A program made the translations under genes and the position numbers. This document shows, one piece after another, positions 43,490 through 54,683 of a stretch of DNA of 64,000 nt. Below the pieces are notes generated by a model that saw nothing but the letters and a program-made list of their open reading frames with translations, ran no database searches and had not been told where the DNA came from. Source of the DNA: Lentisphaeraceae bacterium (GTDB taxonomy: Bacteria > Verrucomicrobiota > Kiritimatiellia > RFP12 > DVOR01); the NCBI GenBank assembly GCA_004555175.1, contig SFJE01000011.1, forward strand, positions 1 through 64,000, read 5' to 3'. Numbering within the stretch: the first letter of the stretch is position 1; every line of letters begins with the position of its first letter.

Positions 43490-46400
43490 AGGGTCTCCTC
43501 CAAGCCCAAACAGGCCCCTACCCGATCGAGCAAGGCCGCGCTCGGGCGGTCGGCGAAGATTGGCGCAGCACCGCCGGCGGCAATGCCGCGCAGGAAGATG
43601 TAGCGAATGCCGCCAAAGTTGCGCTCCCAGGAGTAGTCTGGGCCGAGGGTTTCTTTGAGGAAGCGGTGGAGGACGGCGGCGTAGAGCAGGTACTGGAAGA
43701 AGTAGCCGGCGGAGGCCATCTCCTCGGTGATGCCCGGGGTGTCGAAGTCCTCGCGGCGTTTGCCGAGGCTGTTGGACTTCCAGTCGACCACGTAGTAGTA
43801 GCCGTTGTGGCAGAAGATGAGGTCGATAAAGCCTTTGAGCAAGCCCTTTGGGATGGGGCGGTTCCAGCCGCGCATCACCTGCAGGAAGAGCGCCTTATCC
43901 GCTTGGCCGGTCCAGGCTTCCTGCGCGGCCGCGGCGATGGCGCGGGTGGTTGCAGCCGCTTGACGCGAAGAGAAGTCGAAGGCCCACTCGCTCAGACGCT
44001 CGGCCATCGAGACTTGCCGCAGCGAGAAGGTTTCGCCATCGGGCGCAACGAGGGGAGTGTCGAGCGTACGGCGGAACATCTCCACGAGCAACTGGCGCTC
44101 CTGCGCGCGGCGGTCGGGATCCTCGGCCTCTAGACCATAGAGGCGCAAGGCGGAGGTCACGGCATCGGACAAGGCTTCGTCCGACGCATCGAAGGGAAGG
44201 CGCTCGAGGATGGCGTGCCAGCAGGTGCCGGTCTTCGCGCCTCCGGCGAGGGAGAAGATGGGGTTAACGGCGTCGAGTGTGAGCGACGAAGCAGTGGCAG
44301 TGTCGACATCGCGCGCATCGAGCGTCTCCTCGGAGGCACTTGGCGAGAGGGAGGTGTAACTGCCTTGGGTCGGCAACGCAGAAAAGGCGCGCGGTTGACG
44401 GGCGGGCAAGAGGGCGGCTGTTGGGACGGCGGGGGCCACCCACGCTTGCCACTGCGTGGGGTCGGGCTCCAGCTCCGCCTCGGCGAAGGCGGAGTCGCCA
44501 TCCTGCTGGGCGTTGCGATGCCCATTGGCAACTAATGTGGCAAGCGGCTCTGTCCCCTTCTTGGCAATCACGATGCAGCGTTTAATCGCGCGCGTAAAGG
44601 CCACATAGAGCAGGCGGATCTGCTCTTGCGTTGCCTCCGCTTGCGCACATGCTTTGCCGTCATCGTTCTCGGAGGCGAGGAGCGTTGGGGTGCCGTCATC
44701 CGCCACCTCGTGATAGAAGTAAGGGGACTTGAGGGGGAGCGTAGTCGGGATGGGGATGATTGTCACCTTGAACTCCAACCCCTTCGAGACGTGCCGCGTC
44801 ATAATCTTGACGGCATCGCGCTCGCTCTCTAACTGCCGGGCATAGGTCTCGTTGCTCTTCTCTGAGTTCTCCTCGGCGCGCAGGATGCGCGTCTGGAGCC
44901 AATCAACCAGCCGTTCGGGGGTGTTGCCAACTTGGGAAAGCGCCGCCCCGAGGAGGTCAACCAGCTGGAGCAAGTCGGCCAAGTTGCGTTCTCCATCGGG
45001 TTGCTGCGCCAGCCGTTGGCGAATCTTGCAGAGCGGATGAGCTTCCAATGCGGCATACGCGGCATAGAAGCCGTGCGTTAGCCACTGTTGTGTTAGCGTC
45101 GCCAGGAGCTCAATCGCCTCGGCCACCTCAGAATCCTCGGACGTTGCCAGCAATTGATCTGGACGGAACGCGAAGAATGGCGTGGCCAAAGCCGCCCGAA
45201 TCTGGCGCGCGCCCCCCAAGCCAGCCAATGCCTTGAGGACGCAAAGTAGGTCGAGGGCGATGGCGCTGCCAAAGACATTCCCCGCCTGCTGAAGCACCGC
45301 TAGCACGCCCACCGAGCGCAACATCTTGCAGAGTCCATCGGCCATCTTATGCGATGGCACCAAGATGGCAATGTCTTGGGGCTTTACCGCCTCCGGCTGC
45401 TCCCGCAGCACTGCGAGTACCTGCTCAACGGTCGCCGCTTGAAGCGTCTCCGAGGCCTTCTTGGTCCAGTAAATGCGGAAGGGCGCGGGGTCTTCTTGCA
45501 ACACGCCCGGCGTCTGCCCCGGCACCTGTAAGCCCGCCTCCTGACTTCCGGCGCAGAGGTCTTCGGCATAGGCAATCGCCTCATCTCCGAAGGTGTGGGC
45601 GCCGGGTTGGTCGCGAAAGAGCTGGTTGACGGCCTTGATTAGGCGCGGCGTGGAGCGGAAGTTGCGGTTGAGGCAATAGGTTTCCCTGGCCACCTCCGGG
45701 TGGCGCACGGCTTGACGGTAGGTGTAGATGTCCCCGCCGCGGAAGGCGTAGATGGCTTGCTTGGGATCGCCCACGAAGAAGAGAATGGGCTTAGGATCGG
45801 CCGCAGGGTCCAGAAAGACGCGGCGGAAGATGTCGTATTGGACGGGGTCGGTATCCTGAAACTCGTCGACCAGTGCCGCCTTGAACTCCGCGCGCAAGGC
45901 GGCGGCCAGGGTCGGCCCCAAAATGGGGTCGCAAAGTGCCTCGCGTACGCTCTTGAGCAAATCGTCGAAGGTCTGCGTCTCACGCGTAGGGCGGGCGGCT
46001 TCGTAGGCCTGGACAATCTCGGCCGCCTGACGCAAGAGGGGCGAAGTCTCCCCGTCTTCTAGGTGCCAATCGTGTTTGCCAGAGAGCGCGAGGGTCATCT
46101 TTTGCAGTGCGTCTAGGGTAAAGGACGGTGGCTTGGGTTGCACGCGCCACCAATCGCGCACGGCCTGGGTTAGGGTGGCGGCCTTATTATCCTCCAATTC
46201 CGCACCGAAGGCACTCCGCGTCTCGAAGGCAAAGCGCGTGAGAATGCGTCGGCAGAAGCCGTGAATGGTGGAGATGGCCGCCTGATCGAAGGTCATCACG
46301 GCTAACTCCAGGCGCTTGCTGGCCACCTCTGCCGTCACCCCCCTACCCTCACGCAGGCAGTCGCGCAACTGTTCATATCGCGCCCGGTCTTCCGGTTTCA

Positions 46401-46659
46401 ACTGCTCGCCGTGCCCGGCGAGAAAGGCTGAAAAGTCAACGAGGGCCTTACGCAGGCGGTCGCGAAGCTCCTGAGTGGCGGCCTCGGTGAAGGTCATTAC
46501 CTGGATTTGCCCCACCAAGAGTCCCAGCTCGACCACCAGACGCAGGTAGATATTCTGAATATTGTAGGTCTTCCCGGTCCCGGCCGAGGCGGCCACGAGA
46601 TGCGCCCCGGTTAAGTCGAAGGCCGGGTCAAAGATAACCTCATCAAAGGGTTTAGCCAT
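43486..46659 (-). CDS. recB: Exodeoxyribonuclease V subunit beta (RecB)
   Basis: A 1,057-residue UvrD-like helicase fused to a RecB-family nuclease. Walker A is VAASAGTGKTYNIQNIYLR near 24, followed by QVMTFTEAATQELRDRL, the DEFQDTDPVQYDIFRRV Walker B near 266, VGDPKQAIYAFRGGD near 302 and MTRHVSKGLEFKVTIIP near 625. The C-terminal nuclease has DLIFCHNGYYYVVDWKSNSL near 945, matching the D...DxK core of RecB nucleases. It is slightly shorter than E. coli RecB (1,180). It lies between recC (36-bp gap) and recD (overlap), giving recC-recB-recD order. Confidence 0.95.
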   Translation of the reverse strand: MAKPFDEVIFDPAFDLTGAHLVAASAGTGKTYNIQNIYLRLVVELGLLVGQIQVMTFTEAATQELRDRLRKALVDFSAFLAGHGEQLKPEDRARYEQLRDCLREGRGVTAEVASKRLELAVMTFDQAAISTIHGFCRRILTRFAFETRSAFGAELEDNKAATLTQAVRDWWRVQPKPPSFTLDALQKMTLALSGKHDWHLEDGETSPLLRQAAEIVQAYEAARPTRETQTFDDLLKSVREALCDPILGPTLAAALRAEFKAALVDEFQDTDPVQYDIFRRVFLDPAADPKPILFFVGDPKQAIYAFRGGDIYTYRQAVRHPEVARETYCLNRNFRSTPRLIKAVNQLFRDQPGAHTFGDEAIAYAEDLCAGSQEAGLQVPGQTPGVLQEDPAPFRIYWTKKASETLQAATVEQVLAVLREQPEAVKPQDIAILVPSHKMADGLCKMLRSVGVLAVLQQAGNVFGSAIALDLLCVLKALAGLGGARQIRAALATPFFAFRPDQLLATSEDSEVAEAIELLATLTQQWLTHGFYAAYAALEAHPLCKIRQRLAQQPDGERNLADLLQLVDLLGAALSQVGNTPERLVDWLQTRILRAEENSEKSNETYARQLESERDAVKIMTRHVSKGLEFKVTIIPIPTTLPLKSPYFYHEVADDGTPTLLASENDDGKACAQAEATQEQIRLLYVAFTRAIKRCIVIAKKGTEPLATLVANGHRNAQQDGDSAFAEAELEPDPTQWQAWVAPAVPTAALLPARQPRAFSALPTQGSYTSLSPSASEETLDARDVDTATASSLTLDAVNPIFSLAGGAKTGTCWHAILERLPFDASDEALSDAVTSALRLYGLEAEDPDRRAQERQLLVEMFRRTLDTPLVAPDGETFSLRQVSMAERLSEWAFDFSSRQAAATTRAIAAAAQEAWTGQADKALFLQVMRGWNRPIPKGLLKGFIDLIFCHNGYYYVVDWKSNSLGKRREDFDTPGITEEMASAGYFFQYLLYAAVLHRFLKETLGPDYSWERNFGGIRYIFLRGIAAGGAAPIFADRPSAALLDRVGACLGLEETL

Positions 46660-46695
46660 ACACGCGCTCGCTTCTACAGATTCGGGGATGGATTG

Positions 46696-49600
46696 CTACC
46701 GCCTGGAGTCAACCGTCCTCCACGGCGGCGGCATTTGTAAGACTTCGTTAAAGTCTGCCTGCGGCTTGTCGTCCTTATAGTTGCGCAAGAGGAGCAAGTT
46801 GAAGGGGCAGGGCTTGAGCGCCTGGGCTACGAGGGCTGCGAGCCTCTCCTGGGCGTCGGCTTGCGCCACCGGGGGAAAGACCTGCGCATAATCGCAGTTT
46901 AGCCCCATCATCACCGTTGCGAAGTGGTGCCCAGCCGCGTGCCCAGCCAGATGAAAGATCCAGGCCGCGCGCACTTCCGCTTCGTCCACCTTCCTGCGCT
47001 GACCAAAGCGGAAGAGGTGCGCCAGTTCCCCCACCCCCGTGGTCGCAAGCGTCACCAATTTCACCTGCCCGGTCACCCTCACCGCCCCTCCCGCAACCGC
47101 AACATCTTGCGCGAGGTCAAGGATCTTCCCCGCCTCGGCCCACTGTTGCACCGCCGCTGGCAAGGAAAGGGCCGTGGAATAGGGCTTCCGATCCTTGGCA
47201 GAATAGCGCAGCGTCATCTCGGCGTAGTCCGCAAACGATTGCTTTAAGGACTCTTTAATCTCCGTTTCGCCGAGGGAAGAGCCCTCCTCACGCAACCGCG
47301 TTACCAGCTTCGACTCCTTCATCAACTTCTCGTGGTTGAGCACATTCTCGCACAAAAGTGAAGTCGATGGCGCAAACTCCAGGGCATCTTCATCTGCCAA
47401 GCTATCCCACTCAAGTTTTGGCGCAAAGAGCTTCAATCGCCGCCGAGCAATGGATTGACACGGATGGGCGTAGAAGGCGGCCAAGTCCTCCAAGGGAATC
47501 ATTCGCTCCTGCCCCGGCGCGAAGACAAAGGGCTCCATCTCCACTCCCGGCGCTTGCTGACATCCGGCGAGAAGCTGCGCGGCAATCTCGCGATTGGCGG
47601 CCGAGAAGGAGCGCGGAAGGGGCGCTTCCGTCTGGGGCGCGGGAGCTTGGAAGTAGCGCGGCGAGTGGGCCTGCAGCGGATGCTTGAAGCGCTGATAGGC
47701 CACGCCCGTCTCCTTTAACCAGTCCTCGAGGTCCAATAAAAAGACCGAGGCCGGAATCTCCTTAAGGCTCTGCGCATCCAAACCCACATAGCTCAGCCCC
47801 AGCTTTTTCCGTGCGCCGAGCACCGCCTTCAAGAAGGCATAGCCCTCCTGTTCGCGGATACTGACCTCAAAGAACGAGGGCTTGCGCCAGACCAAGTCGA
47901 AGCTCGGTTTGAAGTCAACCCGAGGGAAGGTGCCGTCATTTAGCCCGCAAATCCAGACAAACTTCGCCGGCACGGCGCTCCCGAGTGTGAGTGGCGCCAC
48001 CCGCACCGCATCGCCCATCATCGGGTTCCCGCGGGGGCTCCCCTTTATCGCCTGCAGGACCGCCCGGCAAATAACCTCTCCCGAAATCTTCTCAGGCGCA
48101 CGCTTCGCAACGCGCTGGGCCACCCGCATCGCGTGCGTGGTCGAAATGATGGCGTGGCGGATTGCATTCGCCTCTCCAAGCGCCTCGCCCTCCTCGGCCA
48201 AATAGAAGCTCTCCAATGCCTTGAGCAGGGTCTCCTGCCACACGTCGGCCGTGCACTCGCCCCGCAAGGTCTGCCGGAGTCGCTGCAGCGACTCAACGAA
48301 GTCCGCCAACTTTCCAACGCTCTGGGCGCGCTCCCCCTCCACCTCCCCCACCGGCAAAATCTCGCCCAGGCCTGCCAACCTCACCAACGCCTCGGCGCCT
48401 TCGCTCGGACCGTAGAGGGCATCGACCACAAAGCGGTCCAACCCCCGCCGCCAGGTAAAGGGCGTCTGCGCCTCATCCGGGGCTTCTTCCGCCGCCTGCT
48501 GCAACGTCTGGGCCACGTCCGCCGCATCAAAGCCCCAGTGCAGATTATTCTGCTGCACCATTTCGCGCAGCGTACCCACCTCATCCAGCGACAACCCAAA
48601 GCGCAACCGAATCTCCGGAACGCCCAACAGGTCGAAGACCGCCGAGACCTCAAAGCGATTGGCGCGGAAGCCGAGCAAGGCCTCCCACGATTGCGCCATC
48701 GGGCTCTCGGCCCCTACCCCGCTCAACAACTGAACCGGAATCTTCCCCTCCTCGCTCCCCATAAAGACCGCTTCAACCAGCGGCGCGTAGGTGGGCCAAT
48801 CGGCACAGAGCAACAGCGCGTCACACGCTCGCGCTTGCGGATAATCGGCAAAGAAGCGGTGCATCGCCTCCTTGGCCACCTCCAGTTCGCGTCGCGGCCC
48901 CGTACACGCGTGGATCTCCGGCGCACTTTCCGCCACAGCTGCAATGTCTCCCTTCTCCGCCCTCTTCACACGCAACCACTGGCTGTCAAAGTCGCTCATC
49001 TCCAACTCCGCCGAAAGCACCCCGCGCCCACCCGACGCCAACGCCCCCAACAGCTTGGACCCTTCGTCCGCAAAGAAGTCCTCCGCCTCCGGCAGCTCCG
49101 TCTCTCCCGCAAGCAAGGACTGCGTTAAACGCTGGGTAAAGGCCTTGACCGCTTGCCGCTTCGTCGGATTCTCCAGCCAGTACGCCTGCGAGGGATTAAA
49201 GGTCCACCAAATCATCGGCAAGACGCGCGAGATCTGCGCCAACATCTTCAGGTAGGGCCACGGCGCCACCGACACATCAAAGACCGCCACCCCCTCATAA
49301 CGCGGAAAGCCCGCGGCAAAGGCCCGCTCGGGATCCGCCTCCGCCGCCAAGGCCACCTCGTAGTCCCGGGCATAGGTTCCGGGCTCCTCGGCCACCAACA
49401 GCTGGTAAAGCGCCACCTGCCACGCATCCTCCCCCGCCCCGCGTTGTCCCTGTTCCCACCGCCGCAACATCGCCGGGCGCGCGGCCAAATAGCCATCAAA
49501 GAGCTTCGCCAGTTGCTCGGCCAAGTCATACCGCTTACGCGCCTGGACCTCGGGGTTCTCGCCCGCCAAATAACGCTGTAAAGGCGCAAAGCACGCCTCG

Positions 49601-50001
49601 CCCCCATGGTCGCGCAAGAGTGCCTCAATCCGCCACGTCAACACCCCCTTCGCGTAGGGATGATCGGCCGCCTGACGCACGCCCCGCGTCTGATGAACCT
49701 GCGCGGCCAGCCAGTCGTTGACAAACTCGGCAATCGGCACAAAGCGAATATTCGCCAGAATCCGCCGCTGCCCGAGCGGTCGATGCATCAAGAAGTAATG
49801 CTGCAACCAATTCCGGGTGGCCAAATCCCCCACTACCACGCAGAACTGAGCAAAGGGCTTCCCCTGCGTACAACACGCCCACTGCCGATAGAGCCCCTCG
49901 GCCAACGCCTCCAACTGGTCACTCCAAAAGACAGTAGAAGGCGCAGAAGCGTCGTCTGTCTGCCTCACACCGCAACGAGCTGAATCAGGGCCTTCAAACA
50001 T
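46696..50001 (-). CDS. recC: Exodeoxyribonuclease V subunit gamma (RecC)
   Basis: A 1,101-residue RecC homologue. It has a degenerate helicase/nuclease fold, and in E. coli it recognises Chi and splits the duplex. The N-terminal part has LATRNWLQHYFLMHRPLGQRR and IRFVPIAEFVNDWL. Later come the family pattern YFAVFDVS-like GVAVFDVSVAPWPYLKMLAQ, and GLNDGTFPRVDFKPSFDL near 683, the RecC landmark (G-M-NDG-FPR). The start is supported by GAAGGAGAACG before the ATG. It is the first gene of the recCBD set, 46 bp after trmB. The position of RecC Chi-recognition residues cannot be judged by eye. Confidence 0.92.
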   Translation of the reverse strand: MFEGPDSARCGVRQTDDASAPSTVFWSDQLEALAEGLYRQWACCTQGKPFAQFCVVVGDLATRNWLQHYFLMHRPLGQRRILANIRFVPIAEFVNDWLAAQVHQTRGVRQAADHPYAKGVLTWRIEALLRDHGGEACFAPLQRYLAGENPEVQARKRYDLAEQLAKLFDGYLAARPAMLRRWEQGQRGAGEDAWQVALYQLLVAEEPGTYARDYEVALAAEADPERAFAAGFPRYEGVAVFDVSVAPWPYLKMLAQISRVLPMIWWTFNPSQAYWLENPTKRQAVKAFTQRLTQSLLAGETELPEAEDFFADEGSKLLGALASGGRGVLSAELEMSDFDSQWLRVKRAEKGDIAAVAESAPEIHACTGPRRELEVAKEAMHRFFADYPQARACDALLLCADWPTYAPLVEAVFMGSEEGKIPVQLLSGVGAESPMAQSWEALLGFRANRFEVSAVFDLLGVPEIRLRFGLSLDEVGTLREMVQQNNLHWGFDAADVAQTLQQAAEEAPDEAQTPFTWRRGLDRFVVDALYGPSEGAEALVRLAGLGEILPVGEVEGERAQSVGKLADFVESLQRLRQTLRGECTADVWQETLLKALESFYLAEEGEALGEANAIRHAIISTTHAMRVAQRVAKRAPEKISGEVICRAVLQAIKGSPRGNPMMGDAVRVAPLTLGSAVPAKFVWICGLNDGTFPRVDFKPSFDLVWRKPSFFEVSIREQEGYAFLKAVLGARKKLGLSYVGLDAQSLKEIPASVFLLDLEDWLKETGVAYQRFKHPLQAHSPRYFQAPAPQTEAPLPRSFSAANREIAAQLLAGCQQAPGVEMEPFVFAPGQERMIPLEDLAAFYAHPCQSIARRRLKLFAPKLEWDSLADEDALEFAPSTSLLCENVLNHEKLMKESKLVTRLREEGSSLGETEIKESLKQSFADYAEMTLRYSAKDRKPYSTALSLPAAVQQWAEAGKILDLAQDVAVAGGAVRVTGQVKLVTLATTGVGELAHLFRFGQRRKVDEAEVRAAWIFHLAGHAAGHHFATVMMGLNCDYAQVFPPVAQADAQERLAALVAQALKPCPFNLLLLRNYKDDKPQADFNEVLQMPPPWRTVDSRR

Positions 50002-50047
50002 CGTTCTCCTTCATCACCGAGTGAACACACCCAAGCTCCAGTCAATC

Positions 50048-50686
50048 TCAAGGCACCGAGTCTGCCTGTCGCGGAACGCGCGCTGTCGACTCCGCCCGCA
50101 GTTGAAACGCGCAGCTGTAAATTGGCTCGCCCTTAGAAAGGAAGAGTCGCTCAAAGTCCGTCTGCTCATCCTCTGCGCGCACCAACGGCTCAATCGCCTC
50201 AAAGCGTGCATCCGCCGAAAGATAACGCGCCATCTCGCCAAAGTAGTCCGCGTGGTCCGTCGAAATATAGACCTTGCCGCCGGGGACCAAAATCCGCGCT
50301 AGCACCGAGCACATCTCCGGCTGGAAAAAGCGGTTCTTATGGTGCCGCCGCTTCGGCCACGGATCTGGAAAGAAGAGATAGAAGGCCGAAATCGACCCAT
50401 CCGGCACCACCTCCCGCACAAACCGCCCAGCCTCCACGCGCACAAAAGCCAAATTGTTCAACGCCCCCTGCTGCGCCTTCTTAGAGCACCGCCGAAGCCG
50501 CTCCATCATCCGCTCCACCCCCAAATAACACCGCTCCGGATGCTTGGCCGCATTCGCCGCCAAAAAGCGACCATTTCCACAGCCAATCTCCAACTCCAAC
50601 GGCGCACCAACCGGAAAGACCGACGCAAAGTCAAACACGCGGTCCTCCGCCTTCATCTCATAAACATGGGCAATCAACTCATTCAT
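50048..50686 (-). CDS. trmB: tRNA (guanine-N7-)-methyltransferase
   Basis: A 212-residue SAM-dependent enzyme forming m7G46 in tRNA. The SAM loop LELEIGCGNGRFLAA lies near residue 33. FYLFFPDPWPKRRHHKNRF near 119 carries the family PDPWPKxRHxKRR signature. QTDFERLF near the end is the C-terminal TxFE-type motif. I place the start at 50686. There is no Shine-Dalgarno, but a perfect TATAAT (50693-50698 on the minus strand) ends six bases before the ATG, so the mRNA is probably leaderless. recC follows after 46 bp. Confidence 0.93.
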   Translation of the reverse strand: MNELIAHVYEMKAEDRVFDFASVFPVGAPLELEIGCGNGRFLAANAAKHPERCYLGVERMMERLRRCSKKAQQGALNNLAFVRVEAGRFVREVVPDGSISAFYLFFPDPWPKRRHHKNRFFQPEMCSVLARILVPGGKVYISTDHADYFGEMARYLSADARFEAIEPLVRAEDEQTDFERLFLSKGEPIYSCAFQLRAESTARVPRQADSVP

Positions 50687-50692
50687 ATCAAC

Positions 50693-50698
50693 ATTATA
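50693..50698 (-). promoter_or_regulatory. -10 box of a likely leaderless trmB transcript
   Basis: A perfect TATAAT stands six bases from the start codon, placing the transcription start at or within a base or two of the A of ATG. No convincing -35 is visible. Confidence 0.5.
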
Positions 50699-50781
50699 CC
50701 ACACCCGCCCCACCCTCGACATGCAGAAAAAAGAATCCATTGGAAGGGGACTCAAGGGGGGCCTCCTCAGACGATGTCAAT

Positions 50782-50818
50782 AAAAAGCGCGGCTCTCCGG
50801 AGGGAGAGCCGCGTCTTT
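50782..50818 (-). terminator. Rho-independent terminator of pckG
   Basis: An 11-bp perfect GC-rich stem (50788-50798 with 50803-50813) with a 4-nt loop is followed on the minus strand by CTTTTTATT. It lies 22 bp after the pckG stop. Confidence 0.9.
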
Positions 50819-50834
50819 TGAGGGAACGAGGCGC

Positions 50835-52703
50835 TTACTTGTTGAGCGCTTCGGTGATTTCGGCGAGCTTGGCGGTGAGCTCGGCGGGGATGCGATCGCC
50901 GAACTTCTCCCAAGATTCCTTGACACCGGCGACTTCCTTCTTCCAGCCCTCGACATCGACGGTGAGGAGCTCGTGGAGGGTCTCGGGGGTGGTCTCGCAG
51001 CCGGTCAGGTCGATCGCGTCATCGGTGGGCATAATGCCAATCGGGGTGACCTTGGTGGAGGCCTTGCCTTCGATGGCTTCGCAGACCCACTTGAGGACGC
51101 GAGAGTTGTCGCCGAAGCCCGGCCACATGAAGTGACCATCGGCATCCTTGCGGAACCAGTTCACGAAGAAGACCTTCGGGAGCTTGTCGGCGGCGACCTT
51201 CTTGCCCATCTCGAGCCAGTGGCCGAAGTAGTCGGCCATGTTGTAGCCGCAGAAGGGCAGCATCGCGAAGGGATCGCGGCGGACCTGGCCAATCTGGTCG
51301 GAGATAACGGCGGCGGTGACTTCGGAGCCGGCGGCCGAGCCCATGTAGACGCCGTGGGCCCAGTCGGTGGCCATGTTGACCAGCGGGATGGTGGAGGGGC
51401 GGCGGCCACCGAAGAGGATGGCATCAACCGGCACGCCTTCGGGGGCTTCCCACTCCTTGGCGATCACGGGGCACTGCTCGGCAGGCGCGGTGAAGCGGGA
51501 GTTGGGGTGAGCGGCCTTGATGAACTCGCCGGTGCCATCGGGAGAAGCGACCATCTTGTTGGGCTTTTCCTTGGAGGCGTAGCAGTCGTTGCCCTTCCAG
51601 TCAATGCCGTGGGCCGGCGCAGGAACGCCCATATCTTCCCACCACACATCGCCGTCGTCGGTGAGGACCACGTTGGTGAAGATGGTGTTCTTCTCGCAAG
51701 CGTGCAGGGCGTTGGGGTTGGAGATCTTGGAGGTGCCGGGGGCCACGCCGAAGAAGCCGTTTTCGGGGTTGATGGCGTGCAGCTTGCCGGTGTTCTTGTC
51801 CACGTGGATCCAGGCGATGTCGTCACCGCAGGTTTCGACCTTCCAGCCGGGGAGGGTGGGCAGCATCATCGCGAGGTTGGTCTTACCGCAGGCCGAGGGG
51901 AAGGCGGCGGTGACGAAGTAGCTCTTGTTCTCGGGGCTGGTGAGCTTCAAGATGAGCATGTGCTCGGCCATCCAGCCTTCCTTGCGGGCGAGGACCGAAG
52001 CGATACGCAGGGCGAAGCACTTCTTGCCGAGGAGGGCGTTGCCGCCGTAACCCGAACCGAAGGACCAGATGGCCTCTTCGCCGGGGTCGGTGAACTGGGT
52101 GATGTACTTCTTTTCCATCGGGGCGCAGGGCCAAGCAACATCCTGCTGGCCGGGCTCGAGGGGAGCGCCCACGGAGTGGTAGCACTTGATGTACTCAGCG
52201 CCCTTGTTGATGAGGTCGAGCGCGGCATCACCCATACGGGTCATGATGCGCATGTTGCAGACCACGTAAGGCGAGTCGGTCAGCTCAACGCCGAGCTTGG
52301 AGAGGGGCGAGCCGATCGGGCCCATCGAGAAGGGAATCACGTAGAGGGTGCGGCCCTTCATGCAGCCCTTGTAGAGCTCCCACATGATCTTCTTCATCTC
52401 GGTGGGGTCCATCCAGTTGTTGGTCGGGCCCGCATCCTTCTGATCCTTGCAGCAGATGTAGGTGCGCTTCTCAACGCGCGCAACGTCAGACTCGTGAGAG
52501 CGGACCAGGTAGCACCCCGGGCGCTTCTTCTCGTCGAGCTTAATCCAGGCGCCGCGGGCAACTTCCGCCGCCGCGAGGGCATCATACTCAGCCTGCGAAC
52601 CATCGCAGACGACAATCTTTTCGGGGGTGGCGTGATCAGCGAATTCCTTGACCCAAGCCTTCAACTCAGGGTTGGTGATCTTTTCAAGGCAGCAGCAGCT
52701 CAT
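50835..52703 (-). CDS. pckG: Phosphoenolpyruvate carboxykinase (GTP)
   Basis: A 622-residue GTP-dependent PEPCK interconverting oxaloacetate plus GTP with PEP, CO2 and GDP. The kinase P-loop is FPSACGKTNLAMM near 281, with the hyperreactive Cys of the GTP class. Metal and substrate segments are FGSGYGGNALLGKKC near 234 and TCGDDIAWIHVD near 303. The GTP-binding FGGRRPSTIPLV lies near 428 and NWFRKD near 505. Length and motifs distinguish it from the ATP-dependent type (PckA, ~540 residues). In strict anaerobes it often fixes CO2 during succinate or propionate fermentation; gluconeogenesis is the alternative. It has its own promoter and terminator. It is divergent from gdhA. Confidence 0.97.
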   Translation of the reverse strand: MSCCCLEKITNPELKAWVKEFADHATPEKIVVCDGSQAEYDALAAAEVARGAWIKLDEKKRPGCYLVRSHESDVARVEKRTYICCKDQKDAGPTNNWMDPTEMKKIMWELYKGCMKGRTLYVIPFSMGPIGSPLSKLGVELTDSPYVVCNMRIMTRMGDAALDLINKGAEYIKCYHSVGAPLEPGQQDVAWPCAPMEKKYITQFTDPGEEAIWSFGSGYGGNALLGKKCFALRIASVLARKEGWMAEHMLILKLTSPENKSYFVTAAFPSACGKTNLAMMLPTLPGWKVETCGDDIAWIHVDKNTGKLHAINPENGFFGVAPGTSKISNPNALHACEKNTIFTNVVLTDDGDVWWEDMGVPAPAHGIDWKGNDCYASKEKPNKMVASPDGTGEFIKAAHPNSRFTAPAEQCPVIAKEWEAPEGVPVDAILFGGRRPSTIPLVNMATDWAHGVYMGSAAGSEVTAAVISDQIGQVRRDPFAMLPFCGYNMADYFGHWLEMGKKVAADKLPKVFFVNWFRKDADGHFMWPGFGDNSRVLKWVCEAIEGKASTKVTPIGIMPTDDAIDLTGCETTPETLHELLTVDVEGWKKEVAGVKESWEKFGDRIPAELTAKLAEITEALNK

Positions 52704-52787
52704 GGTTGTTCCTTAAGTGTTTGTGTTTGCCTCGCCGGCTTGGCCGCGCACCCGCGCTTCCGCCGACCTTGGCTGAAAACACTGCGT

Positions 52788-52817
52788 ATTGTAGCGCACT
52801 CTGCCCCCTAGGCGCAA
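52788..52817 (-). promoter_or_regulatory. Probable promoter of pckG
   Basis: On the minus strand TTGCGC (52812-52817) and TACAAT (52788-52793) are separated by 18 bp. The leader to the ATG is about 80 bases. Confidence 0.5.
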
Positions 52818-52928
52818 GTAAAAAGTTGGGAAGGCGCGTAAGCCGCGCGTGTTGCGCGCACGTGTGGCTAAGCCAGATTTCCCCCAGCCCCGACTCGATA
52901 ATGTCCCAGCCCCTCCTGCAAAGCAACC

Positions 52929-54591
<1,663 letters not shown>

Positions 54592-54602
54592 CAGCGCGCC
54601 TT

Positions 54603-54654
54603 ATACAAAAGAGAAGCGGGATTCGGAGCACCGGATCCCGCTTCTCTTTTGTAT
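54603..54654. terminator. Bidirectional terminator between gdhA and the radical SAM gene
   Basis: A perfect 20-bp stem (54603-54622 with 54635-54654) with a 12-nt loop. The distal stem has TCTCTTTTGT on the plus strand and the equivalent on the minus strand, so it can end transcription from both sides. Confidence 0.9.
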
Positions 54655-54683
54655 GGATAGGCGATAGGCCGGGCCAAACACCG

